The position numbers and the translations under genes are program-made. The notes beneath the pieces are model-generated. The model had not been told where the DNA came from. It saw nothing but the letters and a program-made list of their open reading frames with translations, and ran no database searches. Shown here piece after piece: positions 42,901 through 53,837 of a stretch of 64,000 nt of DNA (positions within the stretch are counted from its first letter, which is position 1; each line of letters starts with the position of its first letter). This DNA comes from Sclerodactyla briareus (lineage: Eukaryota > Echinodermata > Holothuroidea > Dendrochirotida > Sclerodactylidae). The stretch is from assembly GCA_026419785.1 (NCBI GenBank), contig JAODTK010005686.1:62001-126000 (forward strand), read 5' to 3'.

Positions 42901-43290
42901 TTAAAAGTCCTGCCTCCCTGTATACGCCCACGGCTGCCGAGGCCGTTTCCGGCTAGTAAAGTAGGGGCCATGCACAATCAGAATTCGTGAGCTAGGCCTA
43001 CATGGGCGTACATGGCTCACTAGTAAAGCAAATTGGAATTTGTGTTGGTGACGCGAACGAGCACCAAATACTGAGAACGATTGTATGAGTATCGATTTGT
43101 AACCTTTCAGTTTTTTTTGAGGAATCGTCTGCGTCCTCCGCTCGAATTCTCCCCGATACTTCACGCCCGAGTCACTGACACTCCTAAGGTGTTGCCCAAT
43201 ATCCTGCAGGTATAGTCCGTAATTGAACCGCCCTCTGGAAAGTAGGTTTATCTCCGTCTCAGTTTTCAGCAACCGTAGCGCCGAAAGCAC
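42901..43290 (-). other. 129-codon minus-strand frame, unassigned
   Basis: Open from 43290 to 42901, basic (Arg/Lys-rich), including FNYGLYLQDIGQHLRSVSDS. This is a long frame for this window and the region is GC-richer than its flanks. A T-run at about 43111 is read as lysines. No domain is recognised. It could be a retroelement remnant or chance. Confidence 0.25.
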
Positions 43291-43728
43291 GGTGCAGGAG
43301 CTCGTACTATGGAAAACCGATTGAAAGAATCATTTACGGGTGGCCGGAACGCGGGGCTATATCGCTGTGGTTTTGAGCGTTTGAAGGAAAGGACCTACAT
43401 GCGAAAGTGCCAAAGATAAGAACATTGACCTGCCTCTCATTGGACAGTCATTGTCATATGGACTCATACAAGAGCTGCAATTGAACGGAATAAGCTATAT
43501 TGTCATAAAGTTTCAATTCACGTTAGCTGTGTTCAGTCACGTAGGTTCAATGGGAACTAACATCTGAAGATATAGAAAATCATGCTTAGTGTCCCTTAAT
43601 GGTCGATGCTTGGTCCGTACTGATTATTCACGTGAATGAACATCTGTCGCGTATCTGGAAGTGCAAAACATTATTGATTCCTTGCCGAAGGGAAAAGGAA
43701 ATCTCTGCAGTCACGCACCGTGCGTTTG
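43291..43728. other. No recognisable gene
   Basis: Unique-looking sequence. Confidence 0.25.
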
Positions 43729-43782
43729 GTTGTGTGTCTGTGTGTGGGCATGGGTGTGTGTGTGTGTGCTGTGTGTGTGACA
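43729..43782. repeat. (GT)n microsatellite, interrupted
   Basis: TGTGTGTCTGTGTGTGGGCA and further GT tracts. Confidence 0.9.
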
Positions 43783-43879
43783 CCCTCTTGTCGGCACGAC
43801 CCTGAAGAACGCAGCAATGTATGAATGAAGTTCAAATTAAGTATGTGTGTGGAAATTTAGAGAGGAGGACCCCTATTGT

Positions 43880-44345
43880 TTTTGGTGCCAGTTCAAGGTC
43901 ATTCAAGGTCACGAGAGGGCAAAACTTCAGAAGCTTGTTCAACACGATATCTATGAACCCACGCATGTTCAATTTAAATTAGGCATGTGGGTTCCACGTA
44001 TGGTGAGGATGAAGCCCTGTTGTTTTTTGTGTTAGGGTCCAAATTCATTTAGGTCACCAGAGAAAAGCCTATATATCTGGCAGCGGACTCATTTTATAGG
44101 ATGGCCGTAATGGAAGTTTTGTTCGTCTAGAAGAACTACATCTGGTGATTTACCTTTTGTCCTCATTTGACCTTTTGACCTCGTTTGACCTTTCGACCTG
44201 TGGCATTGCTCATTTTTTTGTGATGACCAATTTGTCTTGTTGAACAGACCTGAAGTGAATTGGACTGATGTAATACATCACTTATATCACGAGCTATCAT
44301 CCAGGAACGCACATTGGGAAAGGTCAAGACAGCCTAAAACCGGAA
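43880..44345 (+). repeat. AGGTCA-rich tandem repeat with a TGACCT cluster
   Basis: CAAGGTCATTCAAGGTCACG at about 43893 recurs as TTCATTTAGGTCACCAGAG at about 44045 (period near 147). Four (T/C)GACCT half-sites lie in a row at 44168, 44176, 44186 and 44194, spaced 2, 4 and 2 bases. The family matches 10.8 and 62.9 kb. Confidence 0.6.
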
Positions 44346-44349
44346 TGGT

Positions 44350-44890
44350 TTAAATTTGACGTTGACATCGACATCTTGCGCAAAAAAACATTTTAGAGGG
44401 ATGTTGTAATGGAAAGTTTTGTTCGATAAAGGCCAACTGCAATGTAGTTCGTTTCGCTATGCATGGGAGCCTTGTCGTTTGACCATGAATATTTTGTGTG
44501 GCCACCGTCACTCTGCAAATTTAAGATGCTTGTGTTAAGTTAAAACACTTTTGACATAATGTGCCCAGTGCCATGTATCCCTCAGGCATGGGTATGTACC
44601 CAACTTTGGGAACAACTGCAACCTCCAGATGCCATTAAGAATGTGTGTAGATATTACTGTACTTACCCCTGTATGACCCCAATTGTCCAACTGTTCATTA
44701 TACACACCATTTCCCTGGAGTGCATAATGAGGGCATATATTCACACCCATGCTGTCCCTATAGTCAACATGGTTTTGTGTGTATCACGGTCCAGTCTCAA
44801 GGACCACCCTATTAACTTGCAATATTTACTTGTGTATTAAGGCTCTCGGAAGTACTTCGAAAGGGTACCCCCAATAGTGTAATATGGCAG
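44350..44890. other. No firm gene
   Basis: A 48-nt minus-strand segment (44667-44714) has an acceptor-like CACTCCAG and a GTAAGT donor and would read GNGVYNEQLDNWGHTG. It is too short to trust. Confidence 0.2.
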
Positions 44891-45130
44891 AAGTTGGGGG
44901 TGGGTCCCCCCCCCCCGACATGGTTCACCGGAAGAAATGGGGGGGGGGCCTGAAAGTGGTACGAAGTAGGTGGCAACAGACCATCCTCTTGTACTACACT
45001 GTTTTCCATCAATAGCGGTTCATTTAAACCCCCTCACCGTGGGCCCGGGGGTGACCAGAACACAAAATCGACCCCTACACTGGGAACATACCCCTACCCC
45101 CCCCCCCCCCCCCCGCAATCAAGCAGGTCT
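44891..45130. repeat. G/C-run cluster
   Basis: Runs of C (about 44909, and 18 C at 45097-45114) and G (about 44939-44948). It is probably the remains of a G/C-run mobile element with no identified ends. Confidence 0.5.
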
Positions 45131-46139
45131 CCCCACATGATTGCAAACAATTTAGAAGTGTTTTGAGCTGGGGGGCTTACAACAGTGATGAAAAGGCTTA
45201 TTATCCATTTTTTTTTTTCAATTTAACATTTTGATGTCTCCAACCTGTTTCATTCTGTTTAGAAAGATTATTGATCGTTTAATTAACCAGAGAACAGATA
45301 TCTTTAGCCTCTGGACAATGACCGAATGACCCGTATTTATCTAGCACTGCTCAAGAAGAATACGGCTGTCATCGTGTAAACCTCTAATGACAATAGGGCT
45401 AACTTGGAACGCCGACTCCCCCGCTTGTTTCCTCCCCCCCCCCCCCCAACCTCTCTGGCGTTGTGTTGGGTCATGTGCCAAAAATTACCTGAGGTCAAAA
45501 GCGTGAGATCGATGTCTGAAATAGCCTATCTCCAAAACCTACCCAACAAGCAGCTGGGTCATATATGTGGAGATTCGTAGCAGCCAAATGTGGCCAGGAA
45601 TCACTACGCAGTGTTTCTTTCCCCCTTGTGCAATATAAAGTAAGCACGGCCGTAAACGTCTTGTTACCTGCGGACGAATACACTGTGGATACCAAATAAG
45701 CCGAACCGATTTTAGGGCTAAGAGTTTCATTAGTGTCCAGGAATTTGGCCTCGGAAACTCTTCAAAAGTTTCTGCCCAAAAATTATTCACCATTAGTACA
45801 GAGTTTCTTACAACAACGTCTCTTCTATATTTAACTTCAGTGACCCCTGATGCTTAGAAAATAATTTGCAACAGTCTCGCCACATAGTAGTTACTATATA
45901 TGTACTGGGTTTTCAACATTTAATACAACAATATTTAACTAGACACATGCTGGCGGTTAACCGCCACTTGTTTTATCCTCTACCTCGCGATCAGTTGGGA
46001 AGATGGTTTATAGTTTGCCATGTGATGGCATTATTGATAACATGAGAATGAATTAGCTTTTATATTGTTGGCATTTTCACACCGCGAATTAGTCCAAAGC
46101 GCTTTTAATTACAATGACACTCCAAGTGTCGTTTTAAGC
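45131..46139. other. No recognisable gene; C-run near 45435
   Basis: Contains a C-run at about 45435-45447 and a minus-strand frame (45793-45539) with no motif. Confidence 0.3.
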
Positions 46140-46745
46140 TGACAAACTTTGATACTCGCATAATTTTGCCTCTGGTGACCTTGGAATAAACCTTCACTAG
46201 CTCTTTCGGACCAATTATAGTCCCCACCTACCCAGTTTCGTGGGGACTCAGACCACTTTCTAAAAATGCCGGCAAATTGGGGGCAAATAAGCGGACTTTG
46301 CCTCTGATGACCCCGACATTCCTCCACTTTTGTTTTTCGGGACCAAACAATCTTCCCACCAACTAAGTTTCATGGATCCGAAACAAACTTTTGGTAACTC
46401 TCCGTAAATTTGCCCTCTGGTGACCTTGAAATGACTTCACGTTTTTTTCGGGACCAACACATAGTCCCCCCACCTGCCAAGTTTCGTAGAATCCGACCGC
46501 AACTTTTAAAAATTGCGCAAATTATACAAATTAGCTGACCCCTGCATGCGCGACATCCACTTTCGAACCCATCTGAGATTGCACTATGTGCGGAACATGT
46601 GTGATAAGTTTCGGCTCAAACGGCCAAAGTGGTGAGAGTTGGTTGCGCTAAAAAAGAGGAGAAAACGGGAAATCTTTCAATCGTGAAAATTATTCACAAA
46701 TTAGCGGACCCCGTTCATGTGCGACCGCCCAAATTTGAACCCATT
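46140..46745 (+). repeat. Degenerate tandem repeat, GCCTCTGGTGACC family
   Basis: Unit starts GCCTCTGGTGACCTTGG (46168), GCCTCTGATGACC (46300), GCCCTCTGGTGACCTTG (46412), with further starts GCTGACCCCTG (46533) and GCGGACCCCG (46704). Units share GTTTCGT(G/A)G and TTTTAAAAATTGCGCAAATT-like blocks. Periods are 112-170. Confidence 0.7.
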
Positions 46746-46939
46746 CGATGTTTCAACTAAAGGCTTGTGTACACGTCAACATGTTGCGACACTTGTGTCG
46801 CAACATGTCATCAGGACACTCAACACAAGCTTTTTTGGGCCCTGGATACACTAGACACAAGTTGCGACACAAGTTGCGACATTGTGTCGCGACACAAGTT
46901 GGCCGACACACAGTGGCACATGTTGTGGATATCACTCTC

Positions 46940-47609
46940 CTCCGTCCTATCCGTCATGAGAGTTCAAAATTGCAACCTTTTCAACTGTTTAGATCCCAAC
47001 GTAGGGGCCTTCTGAATCCCCCACCCCCCCCCCCACCCCCCTCCCCGTGATGTCATCAATTCATCAAATTCGTTAAAAGCAAAATGAAATAACTTAAACA
47101 AGGTGACATTGCTACGAACCTCCAAAATTGGGGTTTGATGTTTGATTTTGTCCTCTTATCACCTGGCTTTGTTTAAAAGAAAATATGTTACATGACCCTT
47201 GGGCTTAAAGAGAGAAGGGAAGGGGTTGGATTCCACCCTTCCATCCACCCACCCTTAACGACGTCCACTCTTTTTCTATGACTTTCATATATCTCGCTAA
47301 GCTTAAAAGATTAATATATTCTATTTTAATGTTATGTTATAACAAGGGTCAAAGACAGCGAAGGGGGGGGGGGGGGGTGTAATAGGTGGTGAAAGGTAGC
47401 CAGGACGGGGGTTGTCGAGGTTAACATTCCACGGCCAAATGTATACCCCTGAATTTCGTATTGCTTTCCCCCATATATTCGTGTGAAGGTGACAAAGAAT
47501 GCATCATATTCCATTCATTTCATATTATGCAGTGACCAAATGAGGCAAGTCACCTTGAGTTTAATTTTTTTTCATTTTGAAACATTTTTAGATATTGTCC
47601 GGTCGACAA
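46940..47609. repeat. C-run and G-run rich interior
   Basis: C-rich tract at about 47020-47045 and a 15-base G-run at 47363-47377. No gene is visible. Confidence 0.4.
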
Positions 47610-47907
47610 CAGGGTGCGGCGCTAGCCAGCGGTTGTGAGGTATGGGGGAGGGGGGGTCGGCGGGGTGGGGGGTGGAAAAATTTAGGGGGGGGGGGTTAGG
47701 CCGAAAGGCTTCGGCCCTCCTTCTGGGTACTATTCAATTCCCCCCCCCCCCCATGTCCCTCACTTAGCCCACGAAATTGAATAAAAAATGACAGGGGAAC
47801 ACTTGTCCAAAAATACTGTTTTTTGTCAAGGGGGCATGCTGATGTTTGCCTGTCGGGCCTTAAGATTCCCCCCGACCCCCCTCACGCACCCTGGCGTATC
47901 GCCCCTG
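47610..47907. mobile_element. Nested hAT-like element with G/C-runs
   Basis: The left end is CAGGGTGCGGCGCTAGCCAG. The right end on the minus strand is CAGGGGCGATACGCCAGG. The interior holds G-runs, a GCCGAAAGGCTTCGGC hairpin at about 47701 and a C-run at about 47741. Flanks GTCGACAA and GTGGATAC agree at 5 of 8 positions, so the target duplication is doubtful. Confidence 0.5.
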
Positions 47908-48455
47908 GTGGATACGGGCATGTTTTTTTTGTTCTTGTCTAAGTTCCGAAACTGACTAGCAATTACTTTTTGTGCGTTTGTCATTAATGACTGCATTCCA
48001 CAAATATTAGGGACTCCCCGGGCCTCCCCGTACAGGCTCGCACTTTTCAATGGGGGAGAGGATGAGGTAGCTTGGGGTCTGTGTATACTAGATCACACTG
48101 ATTAGGCTATCTTATGAATGGTCATGCTGTTTATTTTTTTTTTTTTTTTTTTTAACATCACCACCACTTCGCATTTTGGCAAGACATCTTCGAATACGTT
48201 TGTAATGATGGTAAAGTAAAATGGTACACTATGTTAGCATTTAAGCAAGCCATCTTACATTTTGTGAACGTCAGGACAGCATTTATAATTAAATGAGGCT
48301 CAGTATACCACTGACGTAGGGCTACTAGAATTTGACAGATCTATTCCATGGAAGGCTGCCATTTTGTCGAAGTCATATGACTAGAATCGCTAGACGATAA
48401 TCAGCTGATTCAAGTATTACCCTCTGATTGGTCAAAAGTCAGGACACATCAGGAA
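47908..48455. other. No recognisable gene; 20-base T-run
   Basis: T-run at about 48135-48153. The remainder is featureless. Confidence 0.3.
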
Positions 48456-48500
48456 CACATGTTGCCAAATAATTGATTTTCAATTATTTGACAACATGTG
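48456..48500. repeat. 45-bp near-perfect hairpin
   Basis: Arms of 21 bases (48456-48476 and 48480-48500) pair at 20 of 21 positions around a TTT loop. Each arm contains CACATGTTG, the same word as in the 46.8-kb palindrome. Confidence 0.9.
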
Positions 48501-49229
48501 GGCCAATGTTGCGCCAAAATGAGTCCTTTGTATCCTGAGTTTTGCTCGTACACCACTGTCAACATTTGCGGACATCAAGGCGTCGAGGACACATGTTGCG
48601 ACACAGGGCCCAAACATGTTGACAGTGTACACAGGCCTTAAGACGGAACCAGGTGTGCCAAGTTTCTGCTTCAAAGGACAAAGTGTTGGAGAGTTTAGAG
48701 GTATGCGCTAACCAGAAACGCGGCGGACGCGGGGGAGACGGCGATGCCAAAACCATAATATCACCACGGTGGGATATAATGACCAAAATAGCCATAAAAA
48801 ACGTTGTTCAAGTTTTATTTGGATACATCATTCAGAGGTAAATTGACCTCATTGACCTCGCAAGACCCTCCAGTTTGCCATCTAACAGTTACCGGTACTA
48901 AGTGAGGAGTTTCTGTTATTACAACAACGTATGGCCCTCGACTTCTGATGACCTTGGAATGAACTTGAACATCGGAGCTATAGGCATAACCTAATTTTCG
49001 ATGGGGCGTGTGAATCCCACAAAGGTCAAGAACTTTAGTCGAAAAGCCGACCGATATACGTAAGAGTATCGTCATGTGCTACAGTAATCAGGTTACTCAA
49101 GCTAATTTGAATTAGTCCTCACAATGTTATGTTCTCATAGTCAGTACGTAGAGTGAATAGAATCAAATGTCGATTCGATCGATCGACGAATAGACGACGT
49201 ATGGACAGATCAACGGACGCATGACAAGT

Positions 49230-49345
49230 CGGGAGTCGAGTCCTCTCCAATCGAGTCCGAGTCATCAGATCCGAGTCGAGTCATTGGCTTCCGAGTCCGC
49301 GTCCGGTCACGTTCCGAGTCAGAGTCCCCGAGTCCTATGCAATTT
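49230..49345 (+). repeat. GAGTCC/GACTCG hexamer island, unit 1
   Basis: Repeats of CCGAGTC with interruptions, inside the first unit of the tandem duplication. Confidence 0.85.
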
Positions 49346-49946
49346 GACCTGTTACTATTTCACAAACTAAGGCATAACTTAAAAACGCGGTATTGCTTAA
49401 TTGCTACCAGGCAAGGTGTTTTGACTGCAGCGGCGGACGGCGGTGGCGGAAGACGGCGAAGCCAAAACCATAATATCCCCAAAGTGGGGATATAATGACC
49501 TCACAAGCCATAAAAAGTTGTCCAAGATTTTAGTGATAATATCATTCAGAGGTAAATTGACCTTCATTGACCTCGCAAGACCCTCACGTTTTTGCATCTA
49601 ACATTACCGCGTACTAAGTGATGAGTTCTGTTTATTACAACAACGTATGGCCCTTCCTGACTTCTGATGACCTTGGAATGAACTGGAACATACTGCGCTA
49701 TAGGGCCTACCTAATTTTCGATTGTCGTGTGAATCCACAAATGTTGAACGAATTTAGTCGAAGACCGGAATACGTATGGTATCGTATTTGCTACGTAATC
49801 GGTTACTCAAAGCTTAATTGCATATTCCTTCAACACTGTTAGTTCTCATAGTCAGTACGTAGAGTGAATAGAATCAAATGTCGATTCGATCGATCGACGA
49901 ATAGACGGACGTATGGACAGAAATCAACGGACGCATGGACAAGTGC

Positions 49947-50075
49947 TGGAGTCGAGTCCTCCTCTCAATCCGAGTCCCGAGGCCGAGTCAATCATTATCC
50001 GATCCGAGTCACTTGGCTTCCGAGTCCGAGTCCGAGTCACGAGTGTCCGAGTCCAGAGTCCCCGAGTCCTTAAAT
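49947..50075 (+). repeat. GAGTCC/GACTCG hexamer island, unit 2
   Basis: As in unit 1 but longer and more regular, e.g. TCCGAGTCCGAGTCCGAGTC. Confidence 0.85.
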
Positions 50076-50178
50076 GCAAATTTGACCTGTACTATTTCAC
50101 CAACTAAGGCATAATCTTAACAACCCCTATATTGCTTAATTGCTACCAGGCATGTTCTTGAATGCAGCGGCCAGCGGC

Positions 50179-51125
50179 TACTATAAATAACAATGTAATA
50201 ACATAAAAAAAGAGAGGATTGGGTGGTCATACTTCATGACAGAGTGCGAAATATCAAGATCCAGAGGTCTATGATGTTTATAGCCGAGAAGATAGATGCA
50301 AGGGCAATAATGACTATAATTCGGGTGAACACAAGGGAAAGTCGTCTCGTGTAGGCATGGGGGTGCATACAGGCAGAGTCCAATATTTTTTTTTTTAAAT
50401 TTGACAAATTTGATAAATTGTTGATTGCAATGCATTATTTGCTTGAAATAATGGAGAATGAACTGCTCTCTTCAACATTATCTCCTCTTACATGGAATCT
50501 TCTCCTCTTTGAACCCATCCCTCCTCTCCCTGTGAATCATTATTTGAATTCACTAATTATTACTGCCACATCAACAAGGTGATCGCCCCCAGTGTCTCGC
50601 TGGTTGCGCGATCAGTGTTTTTACTTCTATTAGTCACCATGCAAAACATATAACAAGGCTTCCATGTGTCGCCTGAAGGATTTCGGTATTGGCATTAAAC
50701 AGAAACAGCCTACTAATCAGTGACCAATTTCAAAAATTCGAAAAGATGATTATGACAATGTCTACTGAAGGAGGAGAAACGTGTTTCGTGGAAATGTGGA
50801 CTAAATTGGCCAACTGACCAAGTTTCCGGATAAACCCGCAAACTTTAAAATTACGATGTCCCAAAATATTATCTTCGGAAACTCCATTCGTCCCAGCCCC
50901 GGGCAGAAGGGAGGAAAAGAAAAATGTTAACAGTATTTTCGAAGGTCTATCAAATTGTCGGGTAAGAGATTGTTTGCTTTTGGGCAGCTCTATAATCCGA
51001 CACAATTGTCACAGGAGAGCTTGGTTTATTACTCTAGTTCCTCGGTTTCTTTATTCTAACAGAAGCTGTTATATGAGGGAATCCAATTCGGAATTCCTGA
51101 GCATCACACATTAGGACCCAGGAAA
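50179..51125. other. No recognisable gene
   Basis: AT-rich. A minus-strand frame (51005-50730) has no motif. Confidence 0.3.
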
Positions 51126-51475
51126 TGTTTAACGGACCATACCTACTGAGTTTGGCAAAATTCTTACCAGTTGGAAATTGGAATATATTATGCAAATTAG
51201 GCACATTACAACGCCTCTACTGACCCCAGCTGTAACTTCAAAATGATCAGGATTCAAAGGTGGGGTCACATCTACCAAGTTTTGTGGAAATCCAACAAAC
51301 TTTCAAAAATGCATAATTCATGCACAGTCAAACATTAAAATGGACCCAGTGACCGACTTTTAAATTCTTCGGGAACCATGATAGACCAATCCCACAAAGT
51401 AGGTTTAGTGAGAGTCCGACAAACTTGAGAAATTGCATAAATTATGCAAATTAGACCAATGTATTAGCATATTTT
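51126..51475 (+). repeat. TGACC / ATTATGCAAATTAG degenerate tandem repeat
   Basis: Two to three units contain TATTATGCAAATTAG(G/A), (G/C)TGACC, (T)TTTGTGGAAATCCAACAAAC and ACTT(T/G)(C/A)(A/G)AAAATGCAT-like blocks. Same family as 46.2 kb, plus strand. Confidence 0.6.
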
Positions 51476-52320
51476 AGGCTGAAAATCTAATCAGTTCAAT
51501 TCCTGTCATCCAGGTCCTACATTCAAAACTACATCACTGTAGCAGATACGGTTCTTGCATAATCTGGCTAACGAGCCTAAACAAATACTTACATAAAATG
51601 AGTAATTACCAACCTAATTAATGACTTGGCCAATCTAATTCAGGATCGTGTACACCCAAGCAGGTGCTACACGCAAAATTTCAGCCATAGTCGGCTTCCC
51701 GGTTTGGTGAGAAATGAGAAATCCTGCCAACGAGAAAGTGTGACATACACACACACACGTCATAGCGACCACTATGTCTCTTCCTGAATTTCATTCATGC
51801 GAGCACAAGCACCTGGTTAAAAAAATATCGAACCACACTGGCACCTGTGAAATGAAATGCTATAGGCTATAAATCTTCCCCCAAAACAGATCGGTAGATT
51901 AGAGGGATGTTATTATTCCCAGGATTGTGTTATGTTCGTGTTCAAGGGTACCATTATAAACCAGAATAGTGTTGTACGTTCGTTAGTAGGTATCAAATTT
52001 CTTTGATTCGTTCCAAAAAAATATGATATATTTGTCCATGTTGATTCAACAATTTGTAGTATTGTACTAGTCAACCTTCTCCGGCACAATGTATAGCTTT
52101 TCGCTCGCATGTATTGTATCTCATAATTGAATACAGTGACTGTGAAACATCGAGCGGAATGTGAATGTCCATCCCTGCTTTAGACATCGGACAGTCGGAA
52201 GTACGTGGGAAAAGTTTAGTCTACTTTTCGGCAAAGCGTTGTGTGTTTCATTTTGGTTGTCTGTACGATCGGCAAAAGTACGTTCTGTTATTCGGAAAAA
52301 AAAATCAAAAAAAAAAAAAA
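51476..52320. other. No recognisable gene; short (CA)n at 51748-51761
   Basis: Includes GTGTGACATACACACACACA. This CA tract near GTCATAGCGACC looks like part of a dispersed repeat. No exon is seen. Confidence 0.3.
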
Positions 52321-52395
52321 CAGAGGACTCGGACCAGGACTCGGACCGAGCCTCCGAGTCCTTTGGGATGGGACGCGTCCGAGTCCTGAGTCCCT
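52321..52395 (-). repeat. GACTCG island 3
   Basis: GGACTCGGACCAGGACTCGG and following words, preceded by an A-run at about 52306-52320. Confidence 0.8.
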
Positions 52396-52724
52396 ATTGT
52401 AACCTTTTCCACCATTTACTGATCAACTGACTTCGCCAGCCTGACAACCCAAGTTCTCCAAGGTCATTGCACGCACACAGAGAATTCCGCTGACTCACAA
52501 TTTATAAACCTACTGCCTTAGTTTCTCACTAGTTCATCATACTTGAACAAAATTACGATGAAATTGATGGGAAACGGTTTCTCTTTCAGAATATGTTAAA
52601 TAGTTTTCCGTGACGATTTCTGGTTCACAAACTGAGTAAATTTAATACTGACATTCTAAATTCTTGTTTCTTAAGTGTACGTTTAATCAATTCCCCATAC
52701 CTAAGTTTGCACACTGTGAAGAGC
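52396..52724. other. No recognisable gene
   Basis: Unique-looking sequence between two repeats. Confidence 0.25.
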
Positions 52725-52999
52725 CATATAGGGGGTTCACACATGTAAACACTATCGTTTTTACGCTCCAATGCGAAATACGAGATGACGCTGCGGAAAT
52801 GGTATCGCAGTTTTTACGACACATAGCTGAGTTTTATCTCTTCACTGCCGTGTGAACCTAGTTAGTTTGTCGAGTTAGGAATGAATGGGATAGACTAAAA
52901 ACATTAAAAATGGCGGAAGATAACTTGGAGTAACAAAATATTATGTATAAACAGGGAACACAACTTTATCTTTCCAATGCTTGTGTGAACCTAGTCTTA
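52725..52999. mobile_element. MITE-like repeat with GGTTCACAC ends
   Basis: GGGGGTTCACAC (52731) faces GTGTGAACCTAGTT (52850-52863), and a second inverted copy, GTGTGAACCTAGTC, lies at about 52983. The interior has GTTTTTACGCTCCAATGC. Nested or tandem MITE copies are likely. No target duplication was identified. Confidence 0.5.
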
Positions 53000-53144
53000 G
53001 CAAAAACAATTCCGTAAGTATCCGAAACCTTTTCAGAAAGGTAAAAAAGAGAGTTATTTTAGCCTCTTTTATGTGAATTTCAGGTCGGAGTGCAGTTCCG
53101 GAGCGTGGAGTTTCAAAAAGGTTTCAATATAGGTCATTGAACTT
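53000..53144. other. Spacer
   Basis: Contains CCGTAAGTATCC at about 53010, a donor-like word without an exon. Confidence 0.2.
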
Positions 53145-53210
53145 CGATCCGAGCCTTGAAACAGGGACTCGAGTTCGGACTGGAGTCCGAGTCACGACTC
53201 GAGTCCCCCA
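53145..53210 (-). repeat. GACTCG island 4
   Basis: GGGACTCGAGTTCGGACTGG and GTCCGAGTCACGACTCGAGT, next to CTGGTATGGACAG, which also flanks the islands at 49.2 and 49.9 kb. Confidence 0.8.
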
Positions 53211-53524
53211 GCACTGGTATGGACAGACCGGAACAGAGAAGTGAGTAGTTGAGACTAATTCGAGAGCGTTTGTCAATACTAAATCATCTTGACGCTTATA
53301 GAGTAGCCTACAATGTAACACACACACAGTGTTCCAGTCATTCGCTCCTATTTCATGCAATTATTTATACAGAAAGAAATCCCTCGTCTTGTCGATCCTA
53401 CAGTGTAAAAGCCCGTAGCTACCGCGACAGTTACGAATAGCTTGGCAAGGCCGGGACGCGACTAGCCACAGGAATCACACTCGACGTAAAAGGGGGACAC
53501 TCCCTACGGGAAAGGACAACATGT

Positions 53525-53700
53525 TCACCCCCCCCCCCCGAACCTCACCTGCTGCGATGACCAACACACCTGAAATTGATGAATTGGCACCAAGAAAGAA
53601 AATCTCGGACCGATTTTCCCCCGGTAGGGGGACAGAGCTATCTGACAGGACCCCCCCCCCCCCCCTCTTTCCCTCCGCTGGTGCCGTCCTTGGCCAAGGC
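53525..53700. repeat. C-run cluster
   Basis: C-runs at about 53528-53539 and 53650-53665 with CCCCCGGTAGGGGG between them. The palindrome CCTTGGCCAAGG follows at 53690. Confidence 0.5.
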
Positions 53701-53837
53701 TACGCAACTGACCACTGTATTTCCGTATGGTACAGTTCATATGCTTGGCTATATTTATTTAACAAATATATACCTCCATCAATACGTCTAATTCGTGATT
53801 GTAAGCGTCAGAATCAATTAATTATCTTACCTCAATA

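Larger units (their letters stand above)
46757..48643. mobile_element. Possible TTAA-flanked DNA element with palindromic ends
   Basis: The left end (46757) reads TAAAGGCTTGTGTACACGTC then AACATGTT. The right end on the minus strand (48643) reads TTAAGGCCTGTGTACACTGT then CAACATGTT, so the outer 25-28 bases are inverted repeats. TTAA at the right end and TAAA at the left suggest a TTAA target as in piggyBac or Kolobok elements. Just inside the left end is a perfect palindrome: 14-bp arms ACATGTTGCGACAC at 46779-46792 and 46795-46808. No transposase is visible. Other insertions lie inside. Confidence 0.5.
48712..50178 (+). repeat. Tandem duplication, ~713-bp unit
   Basis: Two units, about 48712-49425 and 49426-50178. 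Anchors: CCAAAACCATAATATC at about 48748 and 49463 (shift 715); CGATTCGATCGATCGACGAA at 49171 and 49882 (shift 711). The units differ mostly by single-base indels. Each has a GCGGCGGACG-like start, a TGACCTCATTGACCTCGC-type block and a GAGTCC-rich block near its end. Confidence 0.9.

Noticed and set aside
44667-44714. 48-nt minus-strand mini-exon with both splice sites
   Set aside because: Too short; splice words of this quality are expected by chance several times in 64 kb.
48712-50178. CRISPR-like or phage-type array
   Set aside because: Two long units with no short identical repeats and spacers; the DNA is eukaryotic.
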